Below are positions 54,740 through 62,425 of a stretch of DNA of 64,000 nucleotides, one piece after another (position 1 is the stretch's first letter; every line of letters begins with the position of its first letter). The position numbers were made by a program, and so were the translations under genes. Source of the DNA: Sphingomonas sp. 1F27F7B. GTDB taxonomy: Bacteria; Pseudomonadota; Alphaproteobacteria; Sphingomonadales; Sphingomonadaceae. Under the pieces are notes generated by a model that worked only from the letters and a program-made list of their open reading frames with translations, did not search any database and was not told the DNA's origin. The stretch spans positions 94,306 through 158,305 of the forward strand of contig NZ_SCMK01000013.1 in assembly GCF_005503355.1 (NCBI RefSeq), read 5' to 3'.

Positions 54740-57166
54740 TCAGCCCGCGACGGTGGTGTCCAGCGCCGTGAGCAACTCAGCGACGCGAAAGGGCTTGCGC
54801 AGAATTATCGCCGCGCCATCGACTGCTTCGATTGCCGCGGCGTCGGCAAAACCGCTGGCGAAAATTATGGGAAGCCCGCGCCAACGCCGCCGGATCTCGG
54901 CGGCGAGTTCGGCGCCGTTCATGCCCGGCATCGCGAAATCGAGCAGCGCAACATCGGGTCTTTCTTCTTCGAGCGCGGCCAGGCCCGACGCGCCGTCATC
55001 GGCCTGGATGACGCGATGGCCCAGTGCCTCGAGCGCGGCCGACAATACCATGCGCAGATCCGGATCGTCGTCGACCAGCAGAATGACGAGCGGGCGAAGC
55101 GCGGCCACGGCCTCGTCCGCGGCCGTTGCTGCGGGCAATGGCGAGCGCTCGGTGCAAGGGAGCAATACGCGCACCGTCGTGCCTTGACCAAGCGCACTCT
55201 CGATCCGCACGGCCCCGCCGACCTGCTGCGCGCTTCCATAGATCTGGGCGAGACCAAGCCCGGTGCCCTTCCCCCTGGGCTTGGTCGTGAAGAACGGCTC
55301 CATCGCGCGGCGCAGCGTATCTTCCGCCATGCCGGTCCCCGTATCGGCGACGGCGATCTCCACATAGTCTCCTTGTGCGAGTTCGGCATCTCCAGCGACC
55401 CTCCGTACCGTGGTCGAGATCGTGAGCGTCCCTCCCTCCTGCATCGCGTCGCGCGCATTGATCACGAGATTGAGCAGCATCATCTCAACCTGTGTGGGAT
55501 CCGCCAACACCGGCACCGGCGCCGGATCGAGCTGAAGATCCAGCACGATCATTGGCCCGAGCGTTCTTCGCAACAGGTCCGCCAGCGCGGCAACGGTGTC
55601 GCACACCAGCATGGGCTGGAGCTGAATCTCTTGTGACCGCGAGAAGGCAAGCAGCTGTGTGGTCAGCCTGGAGCCGCGCTCGGCGGCATTGAGGCCGGCA
55701 TCGGCAAAATGACGGACCTTGTCCGGTTCCTCGGCGCGGCGACGGATCAGTTCGAACGCGCCGATTACCGCGCCCAGAAGATTGTTGAAGTCATGCGCCA
55801 GGCCGGCAACCAGTTGGCCCACCGCTTCCATCTTCTGGCTCTGAAGCAGCGCTTCCTGCGCCTGGCGCAACTCCGCCGAACGCGCCTCGACGCGCGCCTC
55901 CAGCGTCGCATTCAGCTCACGCAGCTGCTCCTCGACGGCAGCGCGTTCGACCACCAACCGGATTCGCTCCGCGATCTCTTCCAGGAAGTTGATCTCGTCC
56001 GGGCGCCAATGGCGCGGATTGCGGTCATTGAGATAGACGATCGTGCGCAACCGGCCGTCCCAGACGAAAGGCACGACGAGGATGGACCGTGTCTCGACTT
56101 GCCGGGCGGTCTCGCGCGTGCGCGCTTCGCCGCTGAGTTCGGCGGTGAGCAGGTCCTCGATCATCACCGTCTCGCCGCGACCGAGCGCCGCAACGATCTT
56201 GACGCCGAACGCCGCGGCGGGGAACCGCCCCAGCAAGGCCGGCACCGATCCGTCGGTCCAGCACACTTCATAGTCGAAGACATCCTCGACCGGGTCGAGC
56301 TGGCCGAAGCCGGCGCGGGTTCCGCCGAAATGCTGGCCCATGAGCCTTGCCACGGCGAACAATGCCTCGTTCGTGGATCGCTCTCGCAGAATATCCGCGA
56401 TCTCCAGCCTGAGCCCGGTTCGAGCTTCGCGCCTGGCAAATCCCTGGAGCAGGCGCTCGAACGTCGCAGCGCCCAAAGCCAGGACCAGGATCAGGAAGGT
56501 AATCGTCGCGATACCGGCCGCGAGGTAAGTCTGGCCGACACTGGCGAGGCCGTCGTGCATGTCGATCCGCGAACTGGCCGTGAAGACTGCCGCCCGCATC
56601 CCCGCATAGTGCATCCCGGCAATGGCGAAACCCATCACGACTGCCGCCGTGATGCGGTGGCTCATCTTCCGATCACGCGAAGCAAGCCATATCGCCGCCG
56701 TCGCGGCACCGAGCGCGATCAGCACCGAGATGCTCACCCAGAACCTGTCATAGCTCAGCGTCGCCGGCATACGCATCGCCGACATGCCGACATAGTGCAT
56801 GGCGACGACACCCAGCCCCATCAGCAGGCCGGCGGCCAGGATGCGCGTGCGGGAGACCGCTCGCCAATCGAGCGTTGCGAAGCCCGCGCCCGTGAATCCG
56901 AGGGCCAGGGCCAGCGACAGCAAAGTGAGCCCCAGGTCGTAGCTCATCCGCATCCCGGGCATGCTGAAGGCAAGCATGGCGACGAAATGCATCGACCAGA
57001 TGCCGCTGCCCAGCGCGATCGCCGCTGCCCAGACCCAGACGCGGCGCATCCAGCTGATCGAAGAGTGAATGCGGCTCGCCAAGCTGAGCGCGGTGAAGGA
57101 AGCGAATATCGCAATCAGGATCGACAGCGCCACCAGCAAGCTGTCGTGCGCACCCATCATGGCCAT
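54740..57166 (-). CDS. MHYT–GAF–histidine kinase–receiver hybrid
   Basis: 808 residues. About seven membrane helices (1-235) carry three MHYT-type motifs: SMHFVAML, VVAMHYVGMSAMRMP and AGMHYAGMRAA. MHYT domains are proposed to bind copper and sense O2, CO or NO. A GAF region follows (about 255-420), then a coiled segment and a HisKA domain with LAHDFNNLLGAVIGAFELI. The ATPase part has VINARDAMQEGG, DTGTGMAEDTLRR, FFTTKPRGKGTGLGLAQI. A receiver domain ends the protein (about 690-808): LLVDDDPDLRMVL, Asp in VALLDFAMPG, and LRKPFR. A complete phosphorelay inner-membrane kinase; no separate regulator is adjacent. Confidence 0.92.
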   Translation of the reverse strand: MAMMGAHDSLLVALSILIAIFASFTALSLASRIHSSISWMRRVWVWAAAIALGSGIWSMHFVAMLAFSMPGMRMSYDLGLTLLSLALALGFTGAGFATLDWRAVSRTRILAAGLLMGLGVVAMHYVGMSAMRMPATLSYDRFWVSISVLIALGAATAAIWLASRDRKMSHRITAAVVMGFAIAGMHYAGMRAAVFTASSRIDMHDGLASVGQTYLAAGIATITFLILVLALGAATFERLLQGFARREARTGLRLEIADILRERSTNEALFAVARLMGQHFGGTRAGFGQLDPVEDVFDYEVCWTDGSVPALLGRFPAAAFGVKIVAALGRGETVMIEDLLTAELSGEARTRETARQVETRSILVVPFVWDGRLRTIVYLNDRNPRHWRPDEINFLEEIAERIRLVVERAAVEEQLRELNATLEARVEARSAELRQAQEALLQSQKMEAVGQLVAGLAHDFNNLLGAVIGAFELIRRRAEEPDKVRHFADAGLNAAERGSRLTTQLLAFSRSQEIQLQPMLVCDTVAALADLLRRTLGPMIVLDLQLDPAPVPVLADPTQVEMMLLNLVINARDAMQEGGTLTISTTVRRVAGDAELAQGDYVEIAVADTGTGMAEDTLRRAMEPFFTTKPRGKGTGLGLAQIYGSAQQVGGAVRIESALGQGTTVRVLLPCTERSPLPAATAADEAVAALRPLVILLVDDDPDLRMVLSAALEALGHRVIQADDGASGLAALEEERPDVALLDFAMPGMNGAELAAEIRRRWRGLPIIFASGFADAAAIEAVDGAAIILRKPFRVAELLTALDTTVAG

Positions 57167-57638
57167 CGGCTGCTATGATCCCATAGCGAGCGTCCGCATG
57201 CAATCGCCGAAGGCTCCAATATCGTAGCAACGCCGCCAACTATTGCCTTCGCCGAAAGTGAAGCGCGGGGTCGCCGGAAGCAGAGGGCGTTATCGACCAC
57301 TTGCGCAAGATCAATTTGCCAGGGACTTGGGCATCAACCGGCAAATCTCAACATCGTCTTCGATGCCGAGCGCCATGACACCGTTTCATGCCGATCCGTC
57401 TGCTTCCGGCGCGCGCGGATCGCATCGGGAGCAGCCGATGTCCCGAAGCCAGCCCCCAGATATGCCTGATGCCGGACGGCGCATGCGCCCGGTCGCGCCC
57501 CCGATCGATCACATCGTCGCATCGGTGTTTGCGCAGAGTCCCCGAACTATCGCGGTTCCGTCATCAAAATGAAGAGCGCACCGCTTAGCTGCACCGCCGA
57601 AGCCGACGCGTCCAGACGTCGCAGCATCGGGGGTCAAT
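57167..57638. other. 472-base gap before the TonB-dependent receptor gene
   Basis: Between two divergent genes. A short plus-strand frame at 57243-57572 has an unlikely composition (Arg/Pro/Ser-rich) and no ribosome site. It should hold both promoters. No Fur-like palindrome or riboswitch shape was recognised. Confidence 0.4.
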
Positions 57639-60029
57639 ATGAAGCTCACCGCCACGAGCGTGCTCGCCACGCTGACCTTTGCCTGCACACCCGCCATGGC
57701 ACAGAGCCTGCCGGCGAACAGCGACACCGGAACCGGCGCCGAAGCAGGAGAGGAAACCGGACTCATCATCGTCACCGGCACGCGCGAGCGTTCGCGCACC
57801 CAGTTCGACACGCTGGCGCCGGTCGATGTCCTGTCGGCCGACGCGGTTCGCTCCAGCGTGTCGGGCGACCTCACCGATACCATCGCGCAGCTGCTGCCGT
57901 CGTTCAACGTCCAGCGCCTGCCCGCCGCGGATGGCCAGGCCTTTGTGCGCCCGGCAACGCTGCGCGGCCTCTCGGCGGACCAGACGCTCGTGCTGGTGAA
58001 CGGCAAGCGCTATCACCGCTCGGCGCTGCTGGGCACGCGCGGCGCACAGGCTCCCGATCTTGCAAGCATCCCCTCGCTGTCGATCAAGCGGATCGAAGTT
58101 CTGCGCGACGGTGCCTCGGCGCAATATGGATCGGATGCGATCGCCGGGGTGATCAACATCATCCTCGAGGACAAGCCCGGCATGGACGCCTTTGGCCAGT
58201 TCTCCCAATATTATTCGGGCGACGGTAACGAATATCAGGGCGGTGCGCGCGGCGGCGTGGCGTTTGGCGAGCGCGGCAGCATCGTCGTCACCGGCCAGTA
58301 CGACAAGTCCGAAGCGACATCGCGCACTCGCCAGCGCCCCGACGCGATCGCCTTCCAGGCAGCCAATCCCGCGATCGCCGTGCCCAATCCGGTGCAGCGC
58401 TGGGGCCAACCCGACGAGGAGCGTATCCGCGGATCCGTCGATGCCCATTACAGCTTCGCCGACGAAGCGACGCTCTACACCTTTCTCACCGCCCAGTCGG
58501 GCGATGGCGTGACCGACTTCAACTGGCGCAATCCCGCCGGCACCGCGAATGTCTACAACGCCAGCACTGCATTTCCGGGCTTCTCGTTCCGGACAGTCTA
58601 TCCCGCCGGCTTCACGCCGCGCTTCGGGACCGAATATAGCGACTATCAGAGTGATTCCGGTCTTCGCGGCGGGCTTGGCGAACACCTCAGCTACGATCTG
58701 AGCGTCAGCCTTGGCCGCAGCCGGATCGACTATAACATGCGCGAGAGCCTCAACGCCTCGCTCGGCCCGAACAGCCCGACCAGCTTCTATATCGGCCGGC
58801 TGGAGCAGCGCGAGTTCAACCTCAACGCCGACTTCGTCTATCGGCTGCCGGTGGGCGGCGCCGAGCCGCTCAACATCGCCTTCGGCGCCGAGCGCCGCCG
58901 CGAGAGCTACAAGGTCGGTGCCGGCGATCCCGCCTCCTATGCGATCGGCCCGGGTGCGGCGACCGGCCTGGCGCCCAGCTCCAACGGCTTCCCCGGCTTC
59001 AGCCCGACCGCGGCCGGCACCTGGCACCAGACCAGCTACGCCGGCTATGTCGATCTCGAATGGCGCCCGGTGAAGATGCTGACGCTCGGCGCCGCCGGGC
59101 GCTATGAGGATTTCTCCGCGTTCGGCGACACCTTCAACTACAAGCTCGCGGCGCGCATCGAGCCGGCCGAAGGCATCGCGGCGCGGGCGACCTGGTCGAC
59201 CGGCTTCCGCGCGCCGACTCCGGCGCAACTCAATACCATCCAGACCACGCAGGGGCTCGACACGGTTACCCTGCAGATCTTCAACCAGGGCCGGCTTTCG
59301 CCGAACGATCCGCTGGCAATCGCGCTCGGCGCCAAGCCGCTGACGCCGGAAACCTCGAAGACGCTGACCGCAGGTCTCACCTTCCAGACCGACATGGGCT
59401 TCAGCGGCAGCGTCGATCTCTACCAGATCGACGTCAACGACCGCTTCAGCCAGTCGCGCACCTTCAGCGTGCCGACGAGCTTCCCCAACCCGCTGCGCTT
59501 CACTTCGGTCAGCTATTTCACCAACGACTTCAACACCCGCACGCGCGGCATCGACATGGTGCTGAACTATGCCCGCAACCTCGGGCCCGGCCGTGCCACC
59601 GCAACGCTTGCCTATAACTACAACAGCACCAAGGTGCGCAGCGGCACCACCGCCGCCATCCCCAACGAGACGCAACGCCGCGTCTTCGAGGAGCGGTTGC
59701 CGCAGAACAACGGCACTGCGTCGCTCGGCTATGAGATCGGCGATCTCTCGGTGCTGCTGCGTGGCCGCTATTACGGGGCGTGGACCGATGTGAGCGGGAA
59801 TGCGACCGGCGAACTGTTCCAGCGCTTCGGCGGCATCGCGCTGTTCGACATTGCGCTCGCCTATCGCATCGATGAGCATTTCACCCTGCGGGCCGGCGCG
59901 GAGAATGTCTTCGGAACCTATCCCGATGAGGCGACCAACCAGGCCGTGCGCGGGCTGATCTACTCGCGCAACGCCCCCTATGACACCGATGGCGGACAAT
60001 ATTATGTTCGACTGGGCGTGAAGTTCTGA
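57639..60029 (+). CDS. TonB-dependent outer-membrane receptor
   Basis: 796 residues from the ATG at 57639. A signal peptide (about 1-21, TPAMAQ) is followed by the TonB-box/plug region: EETGLIIVTGTRERS, plug strands VDVLSADAVRSS, TLRGLSADQTLVLVNGKR and RIEVLRDGASAQYGSDAIAGVINII. The barrel spans about 200-796 and ends with YYVRLGVKF. Typical of receptors that bring in siderophores or other large ligands. It lies 14 bases before a PLP-enzyme gene, which suggests they share a substrate; no regulator is adjacent. Confidence 0.93.
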   Translation: MKLTATSVLATLTFACTPAMAQSLPANSDTGTGAEAGEETGLIIVTGTRERSRTQFDTLAPVDVLSADAVRSSVSGDLTDTIAQLLPSFNVQRLPAADGQAFVRPATLRGLSADQTLVLVNGKRYHRSALLGTRGAQAPDLASIPSLSIKRIEVLRDGASAQYGSDAIAGVINIILEDKPGMDAFGQFSQYYSGDGNEYQGGARGGVAFGERGSIVVTGQYDKSEATSRTRQRPDAIAFQAANPAIAVPNPVQRWGQPDEERIRGSVDAHYSFADEATLYTFLTAQSGDGVTDFNWRNPAGTANVYNASTAFPGFSFRTVYPAGFTPRFGTEYSDYQSDSGLRGGLGEHLSYDLSVSLGRSRIDYNMRESLNASLGPNSPTSFYIGRLEQREFNLNADFVYRLPVGGAEPLNIAFGAERRRESYKVGAGDPASYAIGPGAATGLAPSSNGFPGFSPTAAGTWHQTSYAGYVDLEWRPVKMLTLGAAGRYEDFSAFGDTFNYKLAARIEPAEGIAARATWSTGFRAPTPAQLNTIQTTQGLDTVTLQIFNQGRLSPNDPLAIALGAKPLTPETSKTLTAGLTFQTDMGFSGSVDLYQIDVNDRFSQSRTFSVPTSFPNPLRFTSVSYFTNDFNTRTRGIDMVLNYARNLGPGRATATLAYNYNSTKVRSGTTAAIPNETQRRVFEERLPQNNGTASLGYEIGDLSVLLRGRYYGAWTDVSGNATGELFQRFGGIALFDIALAYRIDEHFTLRAGAENVFGTYPDEATNQAVRGLIYSRNAPYDTDGGQYYVRLGVKF

Positions 60030-60043
60030 TCGGAGAGAATATC

Positions 60044-61300
60044 GTGGATCGCAGGTCGTTGCTCGCCGGAATCGCCGCCCTGCCGGCGGCCGCACGCGCA
60101 GCCTCGGCAATTCCCGCGCAAGGCGAGGAAGCCTTTTGGCGCGGCATCGCCGCCCAATATGACGTGACGCGCGAGGTGATCCAGCTCGAGAACGGCAATT
60201 GGGGCATGATGGCTCGCCCGGTGTTCGATGCGTATAAGGAGCAGTTGGGGCGCGTGAACCGCGACACCAGCTACTATACGCGCCGCGGCTTCGGCGCCGA
60301 TGCGCTGGCGGTGCGCGAGGCTCTGGCGGCGGAGCTTGGCGTGCCGGCGGATGAGATCACCTTCACCCGCAACGCAACCGAGGCGCTCAAGGCACTGATC
60401 CTGGGCTATAACCGGCTGGAGCCAGGCGATGCCGTGCTCTATGCCGATCTCGACTATGACAGCATGCAGGATTGCATGGAGCATCTGCGCGTGCGGCGCG
60501 GCGTCGCCGTCGTCCGCATCGCGCTGCCCGAGCCGGCGAGCCGGCAAGCGCTGATCGACGCCTATGCCGAAGCCTTTGCGGCGAACCCGCGCCTGCGGCT
60601 GGTTTTGCTGACTCATCTCAGCCATCGCACCGGCCTGGTGCTGCCGGTCCGCGAGATTGCCGCGCTGGCGCGGGCACGGGGCATCGATGCGATCGTCGAC
60701 GCCGCGCACAGCTGGGGTCAGCTCGACATGACGTTGGCCGACCTCGATTGCGACTTCGCGGGCATCAACTGCCATAAATGGCTCGGCGCGCCGCTCGGCG
60801 TGGGTGCGATCCACATCCGCAAATCGGCGCTGCAACGGATCGACCGCGATCCCGCCGAACCCGCCAACGGACGCGACACGGTGGCAACCCGCGTACATCC
60901 GGGGACCAGCGACTTCGCCGCGCTGCTGACGGTACCCGCTGCGCTCGCCTTTCAACAGGCGATCGGGCGCTCGCGCCGCGCAGCCCGCCTGCGTTTCCTG
61001 CGCGACCGGTGGGTGGCGGCGGTCCGCCCGCTCCCCGGCATCGAAGTGCTGACCCCCGATGATGCCGAGCTCCATGGCGGCATAACATCCTTCCGCCTCC
61101 GGGGTGTGACCGACGTCCGGGGGAACGCGGCATTCGCCGCGCGCCTGCTCGACCGCCATGGCATCTTCACGGTGCACCGCGATGGCCCGGCCAAGGGCGC
61201 GTGCGTGCGCGTAACCCCTGCCCTGTTCAACAGTCCGGAAGACCTCGACGCTCTGGCACGCGCCCTGGCGATGGAAAGCGCCTCGAGACGGGGGACCTAG
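60044..61300 (+). CDS. Probably Tat-exported class V aminotransferase/epimerase
   Basis: 418 residues from a GTG at 60044 with GGAGAG before it. The N-terminus DRRSLLAGIAALPAAARA looks like a twin-arginine signal. The fold is that of class V PLP enzymes related to isopenicillin-N epimerases: SYYTRRGFGADALAVREAL, TFTRNATEALKALILG, Asp219-Ala-Ala-His222 in VDAAHSWGQ, and the PLP lysine K245 in INCHKWLGAPLGVG. If exported, it acts on an amino acid or peptide in the periplasm, probably delivered by the neighbouring receptor. The substrate is unknown. Confidence 0.82.
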   Translation: MDRRSLLAGIAALPAAARAASAIPAQGEEAFWRGIAAQYDVTREVIQLENGNWGMMARPVFDAYKEQLGRVNRDTSYYTRRGFGADALAVREALAAELGVPADEITFTRNATEALKALILGYNRLEPGDAVLYADLDYDSMQDCMEHLRVRRGVAVVRIALPEPASRQALIDAYAEAFAANPRLRLVLLTHLSHRTGLVLPVREIAALARARGIDAIVDAAHSWGQLDMTLADLDCDFAGINCHKWLGAPLGVGAIHIRKSALQRIDRDPAEPANGRDTVATRVHPGTSDFAALLTVPAALAFQQAIGRSRRAARLRFLRDRWVAAVRPLPGIEVLTPDDAELHGGITSFRLRGVTDVRGNAAFAARLLDRHGIFTVHRDGPAKGACVRVTPALFNSPEDLDALARALAMESASRRGT

Positions 61301-61323
61301 CGCGCGCCCGGCAACGGAGCGCT

Positions 61324-61690
61324 TCAATCCGGTTTCGCGGGGTCGACAACCAGCAGCAGGCGGGCCTTGCCGGCGCGGGCGATGGGCGGCGAGCGGTGGA
61401 GGATCGGTGTCGTTGTCGGCCAATCATGGCCCTTGAAGATGCCGACTTGGCCGGTCCGGAGCTGCCGGATCTCCGCGCGGCGCGGCGGAATGCCGGCGTC
61501 GAGCCGCCGGGCCGTCAGCGCGTCGAGCCACTGCGTACCCGGGCCGGCATAGGTCGTGATCAGCCGTGCGCGGACATAATCCGCATGGAAGCGACGGCGG
61601 CGTCGCCAGTGACGCGTTCCAGCCGGACATGGACCTGGTCCGCCCCGACCGCGCGGGCGAAACGCCGCGCAACGCCGCTGCCCCGCCGCG
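61324..61690 (-). pseudogene. 5'-truncated, frameshifted DUF1826 gene
   Basis: On the minus strand the frame ending at 61324 reads FHADYVRARLITTYAGPGTQ, GQVGIFKGHDW and HRSPPIARAGKARLLLVVDP, the pattern I associate with the C-terminal part of DUF1826 proteins. Just upstream the preceding part (RRFARAVGADQVHVRLERV then TGDA) is in another frame, so there is a one-base deletion at about 61591-61605. The N-terminal half is missing; RHS-like sequence takes its place. Clearly non-functional in its original form. Confidence 0.65.
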
Positions 61691-62061
61691 TCATAGCTCA
61701 GATCGACACCCACGGTGCCCCGCACGATCTGCCCGCCCGACAGCATCCCGCGATCGGTCACCACCCGGTTCATCGTGTCGTAGCGATACCAGAAGGTCGG
61801 CGACTGCTGCCCGTCCACCGTCGAGACTGCGCCATTGCCGCCCAGCAGGCTATAGACATTGCTCTGCGAACGGATGTTCCCGTTCGCATCGTAGCGCCAG
61901 CTCACCGATGCGGCAGGCGCCGTCCCGTTGCCCGATTCCGACCAGGTGACGAGCCGACCCAGCGCGTCATAGGTAAGCGATATGCCTCGCGGATACCCCC
62001 TCTCCGGCCATTCGACACCAAAACGGCACCGGGAGTCTCCACCCCAGTGCTGTCCATCTCC
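61691..62061 (-). pseudogene. Orphan RHS/YD fragment, joined to the DUF1826 remnant
   Basis: The minus-strand frame reads YD units (GISLTYDALGRLVTW, SWRYDANGNIRSQSN, FWYRYDTMNRVVTDRGML, VDLSYDAAGQR) and continues in frame into the DUF1826 tail. TAG at 62062-62064 closes it upstream, and no ribosome site is present. Such displaced core fragments downstream of an active RHS gene are typical of RHS-tip exchange. The neighbouring polymorphic toxin gene is on the same strand. Confidence 0.68.
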
Positions 62062-62131
62062 CTAAAAAAACGATGTGCAGACAACAGGTTACCCCGCAGG
62101 GGGAGCCGTTCCTTTTATCTTGCTTTCGCCA

Positions 62132-62425
62132 TCACCTTTCACCCGGTGAGCCATCTGCATTCCAAAACTCCCAGCGACCTACCTCTTTCCCGCTGTCATA
62201 ATGGCCCTTCGCTGCGATCTGGCCATTCTCGTGGTAGTCCGTCCAAAGACCTTGCTCCTGCCCGTCAACATAGGTGCCTTCAGATGCAAGCGCGCCACCC
62301 GGGTGGTAGCAACGAAATAGTCCGTGCCTAATCCAACGAGTTCCATCGGCCGACATGTAACGAGCATATCGGTAATGGATGACCCCATCGTCGTACGGTA
62401 TTTCTGCAATATTAAGCTCAGACAT
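62132..62425 (-). CDS. Probable immunity protein, YwqK/MORN-2 repeat type
   Basis: 97 residues from the ATG at 62425, whose first base overlaps the last base of the toxin stop (TAATG), the arrangement of toxin–immunity pairs. Repeats: GLFRCYHPGGALASEGTYVDG, GLWTDYHENGQIAAKG and GRWEFWNADGSPG, as in the YwqK family known to neutralise several RHS-linked toxins. The composition is poorer in GC than the window average, as is typical of exchangeable tip cassettes. Specificity for the toxin next to it is inferred from position. Confidence 0.8.
   Translation of the reverse strand: MSELNIAEIPYDDGVIHYRYARYMSADGTRWIRHGLFRCYHPGGALASEGTYVDGQEQGLWTDYHENGQIAAKGHYDSGKEVGRWEFWNADGSPGER

Noticed and set aside
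57243..57572. A 109-codon plus-strand frame before the TonB receptor gene
   Set aside because: No ribosome site, odd composition, and it fills a normal promoter gap.
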